From positions 1 to 47,495 of the forward strand of contig NZ_JBGTYY010000016.1 in NCBI RefSeq assembly GCF_041807705.1: a stretch of DNA of 47,495 nt. Reading direction: 5' to 3'. A model generated the notes under the pieces. It was given only the letters and a program-made list of their open reading frames with translations, was not told the DNA's origin and searched no databases. A program made the translations under genes and the position numbers. Below are positions 33,401 to 40,833 of this stretch, in pieces. The stretch's first letter is position 1. Each line of letters opens with the position of its first letter. The DNA is from Mannheimia sp041807705. GTDB lineage: Bacteria; Pseudomonadota; Gammaproteobacteria; Enterobacterales; Pasteurellaceae.

Positions 33401-34565
33401 GACTAAACGGCAGTTTCATTTTGGCGTCTTTTGCCTCAACGCCTTCTAACTGCCAATTTAATGGATAATTATCTTTAAGAGAAAGTGTACCTGTGGCAGT
33501 GAGATCGCCCTGATCGCTTTTGAAATCCAAACGTTGCAGGGTTACCAGCTCATCTTTCGCCTGTGCTTGAAGCTGTAAAGAATGTACGTTGATAAGTGAA
33601 ATCGGCTCAACTAAGTTACCGTTTTCATCTTGTGCTTTTTGAGCAACCGAAACATCAGTAATATCAATCTGCTCAATGGTTAAATCTAACGGCAAAGAGA
33701 GTTGGATATTTTTATTTAAGATCGGCTGTTCTAACTGAGCTTTAATTTCTGCCCAATCCACTTTATTATACGGCTGTTGCTCCGCTTCTGCGATTGTTTT
33801 GCCTTGTAATTGGTGGAAGCCTTCTACCACTTTTTCGCCCGTTTTTTCCACTGCCTCTTGTGCATTAGCAGGGTTTCTCGTTACTGTTGCTTTTTCTGAG
33901 TCAGAATTGACCGCTTGCGTTTCTAGCTCTTCCTCGACTTTTAAAGCTAAGAGCAGATTTAACCCCTCTAGCGTGGTAGGCTTCACAATAACCTCACGCC
34001 CTTTGCCAGAAAGGGAAGTATTGAAGTGATTGAGATGAATATCCATATCATCAACCCTGACATCAATATTCTCTAATGTGATATTTTCTGCTGAAATGCC
34101 GAGCGGTAAATTTAACTCAGTAAAAGGGGTGTTATCTTCTTTTTCTTCTTGGGAAGGTGGAAGTTTTGTTGTATCAATAACAACCTTGGTATCCTTCACG
34201 TTAAAATTGTTTAGGCAAACTTCGTACTTAATCAAGCAGTTAAAATCAATGTGTAAATCTACCTTGCCGACTTGCACATTTACGCCATCAGTTACAAACT
34301 GCGTATTAGAAAGCTGTAATCCCTCTTGAATGCTGCCTTCCACGTTGCCGATTTGTAAAGGTTCAATTAATTGATCGACCCATTGAACCGTTTTACGCTG
34401 CCCAAAACCTGTACATAAAAATAGAATAACAGCCAAGAGTAGCATTAAAAAAATGCAAATACCCCATTTCAAGAATCGCCATTTTGATCTTGATTTTTTC
34501 TTTGGCACTTCTTGTTCTGCTGCCGTGTCTTGGCTATCTATTATTTCTTGTTGTTCATTCATCAT
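30489..34565 (-). CDS. tamB: Translocation and assembly module inner-membrane protein TamB
   Basis: Large AsmA-like protein that spans the periplasm as a hydrophobic beta groove. It works with TamA in outer-membrane protein and lipid transport. It has 1358 residues, longer than E. coli TamB (1259). A charged N-terminal tail (KKKSRSKWRFLKW) precedes a single membrane helix (about residues 34-51). The repeated beta segments end in the conserved DUF490 C-terminus: LSYILTGRSLESSG, VGDVGSVFGLKDLSVSTAG, and a closing FRVKYGVGVFAPLTELTLRYNL. An acidic, low-complexity insertion around residues 210-265 (rich in E, A and Q) may account for the extra length. Two adjacent ATGs are possible starts with no clear ribosome site, suggesting coupling to tamA. 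Confidence 0.93.
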   Translation of the reverse strand: MMNEQQEIIDSQDTAAEQEVPKKKSRSKWRFLKWGICIFLMLLLAVILFLCTGFGQRKTVQWVDQLIEPLQIGNVEGSIQEGLQLSNTQFVTDGVNVQVGKVDLHIDFNCLIKYEVCLNNFNVKDTKVVIDTTKLPPSQEEKEDNTPFTELNLPLGISAENITLENIDVRVDDMDIHLNHFNTSLSGKGREVIVKPTTLEGLNLLLALKVEEELETQAVNSDSEKATVTRNPANAQEAVEKTGEKVVEGFHQLQGKTIAEAEQQPYNKVDWAEIKAQLEQPILNKNIQLSLPLDLTIEQIDITDVSVAQKAQDENGNLVEPISLINVHSLQLQAQAKDELVTLQRLDFKSDQGDLTATGTLSLKDNYPLNWQLEGVEAKDAKMKLPFSHINATLSGELYDKTVLNLKTDGAINAALEGDIELATPKMPFDLVLKSEAMKYPFAPQKGDDVLQLENIDIHLNGNLLAYNLAAKVSVKGMGIPPSSADLKGNGELTHFNIHDLLLNTLDGNAQLTGLIDWTEGVEWDSNLKLNNINTKALVPDWAAVLSGSLATQGYAGRGNTGSDWKADVSNIDIKGSLHQKNLQLTGNLNASNQQLLDVPGLSLIYGENKIDLKGLLGEKSDFYADIKAPNLQGLVPNLNASMNGNVKLSGKLAEPNVDLDLVASNVSYDQFKLQHLTAKGKITTEQTIQGDVELGLRQFAYNDIKVESATLLAKGNEANHTLKLTSKGNPAGSDLQISGKFDRLQQIWEGQLSNVAIQSTEFGKFQTDKTVNVKYDNKAINANVSAHCWHNPKIHLCFPTAFNAGQEGKVPFDIRNFNLVVLQDYLDNTSQISGIVNAKGEAAWFKNKQPQVNLDLTSNSIKFVQKMEGGKTFPLTVSPLKINLKMSDNNLALKSNLRVENNGTLTTDIVMRDLNNARTLSGNINIDQLTLKLISPLLERGDFVDGRINARLTVSGNATSPLLQGNLNLTGLKARSVTMPFDVTGGNLAMNFHGATSTLTGRLQTKESELRLEGDADWRNINAWRTRVHAQANRFRVDVPNLARVEISPDIQVVATPTLLTLSGNIDVPWARIEVEELPAQAVSVSSDEVIMDGSARNKVPFNQRTIPNETAGGMAINADIKINIGNDVKLKAYGLNSNLNGLLSVRQGKQGLGLYGQVRLDEGRFAAYGQDLLIRKGNISFAGSPSQPYLDIEAVRNPDAMEDPTITAGVRVTGLADSPNVKVFSDPAMSQNEALSYILTGRSLESSGDADSSNAVAAALLSMSLSKSSKLVGDVGSVFGLKDLSVSTAGIGDNTKVEVSASLSPRFRVKYGVGVFAPLTELTLRYNLTPRLYLQWVSNVNQAVDLMYRFQFDKLF

Positions 34566-34614
34566 TTTAAATACTTATCTAAAGTTATCATTGGTAAAAT
34601 TTTAGTAAAATACA

Positions 34615-34623
34615 ACCGCTTGT
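34615..34623 (-). repeat. DNA uptake signal (ACAAGCGGT)
   Basis: Inverted copy, ACCGCTTGT, in the 59-base tamA-tamB gap, directly after the tamA end (minus strand). Confidence 0.85.
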
Positions 34624-34624
34624 A

Positions 34625-36490
34625 TTAAAGATCTGAACCTAATCCAACGTAAATTTGGAAACCATTTTTACCATTAGGCGATTTTACAGGCACGCCCACA
34701 TCAACTTTAATTGCCCCAATCGGCGAAGCCCAGCGAACACCTAAACCTGTTCCGTGATGTAACTGTTTTGTCTCAAATTTATTCGCCGCTAAGCCCACAT
34801 CATAAAACACTGCTCCCCACCAGTTTGGATAGGCTTGATATTGATATTCAAACGAGCCTGTAGCTAAATGTGAACCGCCTACACGTTTTCCATTTGATGG
34901 ATCTCTTGGCGAAATATCTTTATAACCAAAACCACGCACACTCATATCGCCCCCTGCAAAAAAACGTAATGAAGGTGGAATACGTTCAAATTGATTTGCT
35001 TTCAAGTAGCCTAATTCTGCCCTTAAGTAGAATCGATGATTATCTGCATAAGTTCTCACAAACGACGTAGAAGCTTTATAGCTATAAAAATTCACATCTG
35101 AGCCAAATATTTTGTTTCCCCAATTTACGGTAAGTCTTTGGCTATCTCCCCATAATGGATAAGGCTTGCCATCAGTACGAGTACGGTTTAAGGAGGCAGT
35201 TGGGTAAACTAATAACGTTTTAAATTTATCATTCGCTTGCGTAAAGGAATCATAACGGGTTCTTAAACCAGTAGAGAATGACCAACCTGTTGTTCGAGTC
35301 CAAAAACGTTGTAGAGCGAAACTTGCTGCTGTTGATTTCGTATCCTTCTGATCTTCATTTTCAACCGTACCCGATATCTGATAGTAGTAATGAAGCGGAT
35401 CTTCTTTTAGCGGAATATTGTAACCAAATTCAAATCTCTGCTCAGGGGCGGAAATATAAGTTCGAGTATCGATACTATGCCCTCTTTTATTTCGCCACGG
35501 TTTTTTCCAGTTAAATTGTAGGCGAGGTCCCACTTCCGTTTCATAACCGATACCAATTTCAACCTCATTTTTCTTTTTCGGTTGGAATAGCACATTTAAA
35601 TCTACCGTCTTATCTTGTTCATTGAGATGTGGCTCAACCATTACCGATGAAAACCAGTTACTGGATAAATAATCTTGGGTTAAGTTTGAAAGATCATTGG
35701 CAAAGTAATGATCGCCCGAATTAATTTTCAGAATATTGCGTAAATATTCCTCTTTAATTTGGCTATCTACAAAATTAATTTGTCCATAGCGATAGCGAAT
35801 ACCACTGTCATAACCTAAACGCCAATCAGCTTTATGATCGGTTGGGTAAATTTCTAAACGGTGATAAAGCCAATGCCCGTCAAAATAACCTTTGCTGAAT
35901 GCATTGCTTTCAATATCGCCTTTAAAGTTTTCATAGGTTTTATGATTTAAACGAGTGCCTTGCTTTGGGGCTTTTTTGATAAGAGCCGTGAAATCTTCAT
36001 CATTTTTTGCCTCACCTTGTAGCACAATATCGGTTTCATCAATTTTGACGGTTTCTTTGTCCAGTTTTACATTTAGCACCAATAAAGGCTTCTTATCGCT
36101 TCTAGGCAGTTGCACAAATTGATATTGGCTGTTGTAATAACCCAATGCACGCAGGGCTTTATCCACCGTTGTTTGCACCAAATATTGGTAGCGTTCTGAA
36201 CCGTCTGCATATTCATTGGCAATTTGAGCTAAATACAAATTGACATTTTTCTTTGCTTCTTTGTCGTGAATACCTTTGACTTCTAAATCAACTAAGGCTT
36301 CAACTTTTTCCTCATCAGAATCATCTGTGAGTTTATCTTCTAATTCGCCGATTCTTTCTTGATCAACATCGGTAATTCTATCTTGTTGATTTTTCTGATC
36401 TTGCTCATTAGCCTGTGGTTGATTAGCCTGAGCCTTTGAGGCAAAAGCCATTAAACAGCAGAATGTTAAAAAATGCAGTTTTGTATTCAT
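34625..36490 (-). CDS. tamA: Outer-membrane translocation protein TamA
   Basis: Omp85-family outer-membrane barrel that pairs with TamB. It has 621 residues (E. coli 577). A signal peptide occupies about residues 1-22 (LHFLTFCCLMAFASKAQA). It is followed by an unusual Gln/Asp/Glu-rich stretch (about 23-65) not typical of the family. Three POTRA domains run to about residue 310. The barrel carries FFAGGDMSVRGFGYKDISP, with the Omp85 loop 6 RGF motif near residue 520, and ends with GFQIYVGLGSDL, a C-terminal beta signal. tamB follows 59 bases later, forming the expected tamAB operon. Confidence 0.94.
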   Translation of the reverse strand: MNTKLHFLTFCCLMAFASKAQANQPQANEQDQKNQQDRITDVDQERIGELEDKLTDDSDEEKVEALVDLEVKGIHDKEAKKNVNLYLAQIANEYADGSERYQYLVQTTVDKALRALGYYNSQYQFVQLPRSDKKPLLVLNVKLDKETVKIDETDIVLQGEAKNDEDFTALIKKAPKQGTRLNHKTYENFKGDIESNAFSKGYFDGHWLYHRLEIYPTDHKADWRLGYDSGIRYRYGQINFVDSQIKEEYLRNILKINSGDHYFANDLSNLTQDYLSSNWFSSVMVEPHLNEQDKTVDLNVLFQPKKKNEVEIGIGYETEVGPRLQFNWKKPWRNKRGHSIDTRTYISAPEQRFEFGYNIPLKEDPLHYYYQISGTVENEDQKDTKSTAASFALQRFWTRTTGWSFSTGLRTRYDSFTQANDKFKTLLVYPTASLNRTRTDGKPYPLWGDSQRLTVNWGNKIFGSDVNFYSYKASTSFVRTYADNHRFYLRAELGYLKANQFERIPPSLRFFAGGDMSVRGFGYKDISPRDPSNGKRVGGSHLATGSFEYQYQAYPNWWGAVFYDVGLAANKFETKQLHHGTGLGVRWASPIGAIKVDVGVPVKSPNGKNGFQIYVGLGSDL

Positions 36491-36504
36491 TGATAACCTT
36501 TTAT

Positions 36505-37347
36505 TTATTTTGGAATACCGCGTAGTAGCGGCACACTTTCATAAGGTGGCACAGAAGTTAATGCAGGTTCTTGTTCAAATATCATAATGAACGGTTTTTC
36601 CGGCACAACTTTTTCATTTCGCCATAATTCTCCAACCCCGATTAATTCAATATCTTTGGGTAGTTGAGCTAAATGTTGTTTCAGTACGCTAATCGTATTC
36701 TTGCGAGGGTGTCCGATTACAACGGCTACGCCATTTTTGCGAGCATACTGAATAGCGTGCGAAAATTGTTTTTGTACATCAGAAAGTAGATCGCTGTCGT
36801 CTAAAAAAATATCTCTTTCTAAGGCATTTACCCCAAATTGGCGGGCAGTCTTAGCTGCTACACTGCTACCAATGGTTTTGCTATCTAGGAAGAACAAGGA
36901 ATGTTCTTTCAATACCTTCATTAAAGGTTGCATTGTGGCTAGATCAGAGGTTGCACCGCTACCCATATGATTATTTAAACCAATCGCATAAGGTACTTGA
37001 CTACGAGAATGCTCAATAAGTTTCCGAATTTTTTCTTCACTATCGCCAATTTTAAGGCTATTTTTCTCAATCAGTTGTTTAGATTTTGGCTGCATTGGCA
37101 AGTGAATTAAAATATCACGCTTTTGAGCATAAGCCTCCTTCGCCCTTTCTGTCGCATAAGGGGCATCAGGAATAATCGCCACGCTCACTTCTTTAGGCAA
37201 CGATAAAATTTCCCGATCTTCTTTTACACGATAGCCCACATCATCAATCACAATAGCAATTTTAGCGGCTTGAGCAAGCGGTAGAAAAAGCACAAAAATT
37301 TGCAAAAAAATCGTAAAATTTAACCGCTTGTAAATCTGATTTCCCAT
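36505..37347 (-). CDS. yibQ: YibQ-like divergent polysaccharide deacetylase family protein
   Basis: A 280-residue exported protein of the divergent polysaccharide deacetylase family, whose activity has not been settled. A signal peptide lies at about residues 1-27 (LNFTIFLQIFVLFLPLAQA). The mature part starts AKIAIVIDDVGYRVKEDREIL, whose DD corresponds to the metal-binding Asp pair of the family. DILIHLPMQPKS, IGLNNHMGSGAT and VVIGHPRKNTI follow. The start codon directly follows the envC stop with no gap, so it is co-translated with envC, as in E. coli. The signal-peptide region contains two opposed uptake signals. Confidence 0.88.
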   Translation of the reverse strand: MGNQIYKRLNFTIFLQIFVLFLPLAQAAKIAIVIDDVGYRVKEDREILSLPKEVSVAIIPDAPYATERAKEAYAQKRDILIHLPMQPKSKQLIEKNSLKIGDSEEKIRKLIEHSRSQVPYAIGLNNHMGSGATSDLATMQPLMKVLKEHSLFFLDSKTIGSSVAAKTARQFGVNALERDIFLDDSDLLSDVQKQFSHAIQYARKNGVAVVIGHPRKNTISVLKQHLAQLPKDIELIGVGELWRNEKVVPEKPFIMIFEQEPALTSVPPYESVPLLRGIPK

Positions 37348-38490
37348 TTACTTCACCAAATTCAACGGATTAACAGGCTTGCCTTTACGAGTAACGCCAA
37401 AATAGAGAGCCGGACGGCTTTGCCCGCCTGTATTACCAACCCTTGCAATAATTTGACCGCCTGTTACCCGACTACCTTTACTGACTGAAATGGATTGATT
37501 ATAACCATAAAGTGAAATATCGCCGTTACCGTGATCGATTGCCACCATATTGCCATAGCCCGCAAGCCATTGTGCCATAATCACACGACCACTTGCAATT
37601 GCTTTTACAGACGTGCCTGCCGCTGCCCCAATTACTACACCGTGCCAGTTATTACCAAATTTAGTGATTATATTACCTGAAACAGGCATTGCGTATCTAC
37701 CCACTTTAATCGGCTTATTATTCACTTTATCTGAATTTTTAGAGGATTTTGCTGCTTGTTGCTCACGTTTTTCTACTTGTTGAGCTTCTTTTTGGGCTTT
37801 TTCTAATTGCTGTCTTAACGCAATTTCATTATTACGTAAATTTTCTAAACGACTTTCATCTTTTTCCAGCGTTTTATTAAGAGATCGCAAGGTATTTTCG
37901 CGCTGGCTTTGCACTTTCTTTAAATCTCTTTCTTGCTTTTTTTGCTCATTAAGTTGAGATTGATGCTCTTTCTGTTGCCCTTTCAATTCATCACGTCTGG
38001 CTTTTAAATCAGCTTGAGTTTTTCGAATATCCGCAATGGCATCAATACGAATATTATTCATATGCTCATAATAAGCGCTCATTCTTTCTGCATTTTTTGC
38101 ATCTTCTGACATTAACCGTTCTAAAATAGACGGGTTAACCCCTGAGCGATAAGCTGAATCTAATTGCTCTTTTAATTTCTCTTTTTGATCTTTTTCTAAT
38201 TTTTCTAAGCGAACAATTTCTGCCTCAGTATTTTTTATAGTTTGACGTACTTCGCTCAATGACATCTGTGTTTTTTGTAGTTTATCTAATACCTTCCCCA
38301 TTTCAACTTCTTGCGTTTTGAGTGTGGATTGCAGCTCATTACGTTTTTGTTTCTGCTCATTAATTTTTGAAGTTTGCTGCTGAATTTTTTGCTGAATCTG
38401 ATTGAGATTATTCGCAAAAGAAAGTGGCACGGCAGTACCAATCACTCCGCCTAAAATAACAGCCCAAGCGTAAGAATTTATTCGTTTCAC
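37348..38490 (-). CDS. envC: Murein hydrolase activator EnvC
   Basis: Periplasmic activator of amidases AmiA and AmiB at the division septum. It has 380 residues. A signal peptide (about 1-26, ending SFANN) is followed by a long coiled coil (about 30-240, rich in Q, K, E and L). The C-terminal LytM domain (about 260-380) shows NWHGVVIGAAAGTSVKAIASGRV and GYGNMVAIDHGNGDISLYGYN. The classic metallopeptidase motif HxH is replaced (for example LYGYNQS where active enzymes have LYAHL/HLS), so the domain is degenerate, as expected for an activator. The order envC-yibQ matches E. coli, but here it continues into tamA and tamB. Confidence 0.94.
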   Translation of the reverse strand: MKRINSYAWAVILGGVIGTAVPLSFANNLNQIQQKIQQQTSKINEQKQKRNELQSTLKTQEVEMGKVLDKLQKTQMSLSEVRQTIKNTEAEIVRLEKLEKDQKEKLKEQLDSAYRSGVNPSILERLMSEDAKNAERMSAYYEHMNNIRIDAIADIRKTQADLKARRDELKGQQKEHQSQLNEQKKQERDLKKVQSQRENTLRSLNKTLEKDESRLENLRNNEIALRQQLEKAQKEAQQVEKREQQAAKSSKNSDKVNNKPIKVGRYAMPVSGNIITKFGNNWHGVVIGAAAGTSVKAIASGRVIMAQWLAGYGNMVAIDHGNGDISLYGYNQSISVSKGSRVTGGQIIARVGNTGGQSRPALYFGVTRKGKPVNPLNLVK

Positions 38491-38585
38491 AAATATACCT
38501 TTTTAATCCAAAACATCACTAAGGTTATATTCTAATCGGTTATTTGTTTAAGATCAGCTTTTTAATGAAAGAATTTAACTATCTA

Positions 38586-38614
38586 TTTCAAAATGGAGCG
38601 AATTTTGCTATAAC
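38586..38614 (+). promoter_or_regulatory. gpmA promoter candidate
   Basis: TTTCAA (38586-38591), 17 bases, TATAAC (38609-38614). It lies about 50 bases before the gpmA start. The gap 38491-38665 otherwise shows only AT-rich DNA and the upstream region of envC. Confidence 0.5.
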
Positions 38615-38665
38615 TATAAATAGTACAGTTTTAAATCCATTAATTTTCAAGACTAAGGAGTCATT

Positions 38666-39349
38666 ATGAAATTAGTATTTATCCGCCACGGTTTCAGTGA
38701 ATGGAATGCTAAAAACTTATTTACAGGCTGGCGTGATGTGAATTTAACAGAACGTGGTATTGAAGAAGCAAAATCTGCGGGTCAAAAATTAAAAGATGCG
38801 GGTTTTGAGTTTGATATTGCGTTTACTTCTGTTTTAACCCGTGCAATCAAAACTTGTAACATCGTGTTAGAAGAATCTAACCAATTATGGGTTCCACAAA
38901 TCAAAAACTGGCGTTTAAACGAGCGTCATTACGGTGCGTTACAAGGTTTAGACAAAAAAGAAACCGCTGAAAAATATGGTGATGAGCAAGTTCACATCTG
39001 GCGTCGTTCTTATGATATTTCTCCTCCGGATTTAGACCCACAAGATCCAAACTCAGCACATAACGATCGCCGGTATGCTAACTTACCGAAAGATTTAATT
39101 CCAAACGCAGAAAACTTAAAAATCACCCTTGAGCGTGTATTACCCTTCTGGGAAGATCAAATCGCACCTGCATTAATTTCAGGTAAAACCGTATTAGTTA
39201 CTGCACACGGTAACTCATTACGTGCTTTAGCAAAACATATCGAAGGAATTTCTGATGCTGACATTATGGATTTAGAGATCCCAACCGGTCAGCCATTAGT
39301 ATATGAATTAGATGACAACTTAAAAGTAATCAGCAAACGTTACTTATAA
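38666..39349 (+). CDS. gpmA: 2,3-bisphosphoglycerate-dependent phosphoglycerate mutase
   Basis: Interconverts 3- and 2-phosphoglycerate in glycolysis. It has 227 residues, the shorter bacterial type (H. influenzae and relatives). The phosphohistidine motif is LVFIRHGFSEWNAKNLFTG with His at residue 8. The second histidine lies in TVLVTAHGNSLRALAKHI. The substrate loops LNERHYGALQGLDKKETA and RRSYDISPP are present. The ribosome site AAGGAG precedes the ATG. Monocistronic, it ends in a dyad terminator shared with frr. Confidence 0.97.
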   Translation: MKLVFIRHGFSEWNAKNLFTGWRDVNLTERGIEEAKSAGQKLKDAGFEFDIAFTSVLTRAIKTCNIVLEESNQLWVPQIKNWRLNERHYGALQGLDKKETAEKYGDEQVHIWRRSYDISPPDLDPQDPNSAHNDRRYANLPKDLIPNAENLKITLERVLPFWEDQIAPALISGKTVLVTAHGNSLRALAKHIEGISDADIMDLEIPTGQPLVYELDDNLKVISKRYL

Positions 39350-39367
39350 TTTGTAAAGTTTTGATAG

Positions 39368-39403
39368 AAAATGACCGCTTGTATCACTACAAGCGGTCAT
39401 TTT
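39368..39403. terminator. Bidirectional terminator from paired uptake signals (gpmA and frr)
   Basis: AAAATGACCGCTTGTA and TACAAGCGGTCATTTT form a perfect 16-bp stem with a TCAC loop. Both arms contain the full 9-base uptake signal. It lies between the convergent gpmA and frr ends. Confidence 0.9.
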
Positions 39404-39421
39404 TGTTACCTATTTTGCAAA

Positions 39422-39979
39422 TTAGAAATCTAATAACTCTTTCTCTTTTGCTGCTAATACTTCATCTACTTTCTTGATGAATGTATCCGTGATTTTTTGG
39501 ATATCTTCTTCAGCTTTGTGTTGTTCGTTTTCGCTGATCTCTTTATCTTTTAATAACGCTTTGATTTGATCGTTTGCATCACGGCGTACATTACGAATTG
39601 CCACTTTACCTTGCTCGCCTTCTGCTTTTACGATTTTAATTAAATCACGGCGACGTTCTTCCGTTAATGGTGGAAGTGGAACACGAATTGTTGTACCCGC
39701 AGATGATGGGTTTAAGCCTAAATCTGACGTTAAAATCGCTTTTTCTACCGCAGAAATGAGCGATTTATCGAATACGTTTACAGCCAATGTACGAGCATCT
39801 TCTGCCACTACGTTCGCTACTTGGCGTAAAGGTGTTGCAGAACCATAATATTCTACTTGAATACCATCTAATAAAGAGGGTTGAGCACGACCTGTACGGA
39901 TTTTTGCGATGTGACCTTTTAAAGCCTCAAGGCTTTTTTCCATACGATCTTGTGTATCTTTTTTGATTTCGTTAATCAT
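39422..39979 (-). CDS. frr: Ribosome recycling factor
   Basis: With EF-G it splits post-termination ribosomes. It has 185 residues, the universal length. Recognised from DRMEKSLEALKGHIAKIRTGRAQPSLLDGI near the start, PLRQVANVVAEDARTLAV in the middle, and RVPLPPLTEERRRDLIKIVKAEGEQGKVAIRNVRRDAND, with the conserved Arg-rich helix. It lies 45 bases after pyrH on the minus strand, so pyrH-frr is an operon, as in many bacteria. rpsB-tsf is close by but separated by the divergent transferase gene. Confidence 0.97.
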   Translation of the reverse strand: MINEIKKDTQDRMEKSLEALKGHIAKIRTGRAQPSLLDGIQVEYYGSATPLRQVANVVAEDARTLAVNVFDKSLISAVEKAILTSDLGLNPSSAGTTIRVPLPPLTEERRRDLIKIVKAEGEQGKVAIRNVRRDANDQIKALLKDKEISENEQHKAEEDIQKITDTFIKKVDEVLAAKEKELLDF

Positions 39980-40024
39980 TGATTTTTTATCCTTTTACTT
40001 AAAACAGAGTTAAAAATAGAGAAA

Positions 40025-40741
40025 TTATTCAGAAATAGTTGTACCTTCTTCTGTGCCAAACACTACTTTACGCAACGCACCCGGTTTACCCATATTAAAT
40101 ACACGGATTGGCATTCCGTGATCACGAGCAAGAGTGAATGCAGCTAAGTCCATTACTTGTAATTCTTGATCAATCACTTCAGCATAGGTTAATTGATTGA
40201 AAAGTTTTGCGTTTTCAAATTTTGCAGGGTCTTTGTCATAAACGCCATCTACTTTTGTTGCTTTTAATACGACATCTGCTTCAATTTCAATACCACGCAA
40301 ACAAGCGGCTGAATCAGTGGTAAAGAATGGGCTACCAGTTCCTGCTGAGAAGATCACTACACGTTTTTCACGCAACATTTTAATCGCTTCAGACCAGTTG
40401 TAAGTATCACAAATCCCGTTTAATTGGAATGCTGACATTAATTTTGCATTCACTTCAGCACGGTGTAGAGCATCACGCATTGCTAAACCGTTCATCACGG
40501 TTGCAAGCATCCCCATATGGTCGCCCACTACACGGTTCATACCTGCTTTTGCTAACTTCGCTCCACGGAACAAGTTACCACCACCAAGTACAACACCAAC
40601 TTCAATACCTTCTTCAAGTAGCTCTTTAATTTCTAATGCCATACGATCTAAAATAGACGGATCGATACCAAAGCCTTCGTTGCCTTGTAAGGCTTCGCCA
40701 CTTAATTTGAGTAGAATTCGCTTGTAAATAGGTTTGCTCAT
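40025..40741 (-). CDS. pyrH: UMP kinase
   Basis: Phosphorylates UMP to UDP in pyrimidine nucleotide synthesis. It has 238 residues, an amino-acid-kinase-family fold. Landmarks are the N-terminal YKRILLKLSGEALQG, the GVVLGGGNLFRG loop, VVGDHMGMLATVMNGLA and SAGTGSPFFTTDSAACLRG. The C-terminal acidic residues and the KVDGVYDKDPAKF motif are also present. It precedes frr by 45 bases. Here tsf and pyrH, adjacent in E. coli, are separated by the oppositely oriented phosphoethanolamine transferase gene. Confidence 0.97.
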   Translation of the reverse strand: MSKPIYKRILLKLSGEALQGNEGFGIDPSILDRMALEIKELLEEGIEVGVVLGGGNLFRGAKLAKAGMNRVVGDHMGMLATVMNGLAMRDALHRAEVNAKLMSAFQLNGICDTYNWSEAIKMLREKRVVIFSAGTGSPFFTTDSAACLRGIEIEADVVLKATKVDGVYDKDPAKFENAKLFNQLTYAEVIDQELQVMDLAAFTLARDHGMPIRVFNMGKPGALRKVVFGTEEGTTISE

Positions 40742-40833
40742 TTTATTTGCCTCTTAACTGTATGGACTAAACACAAAATTACGTTATTATAGAACAATCC
40801 ACTTCATCGATAAACCGAAAAATTTTAACAACA

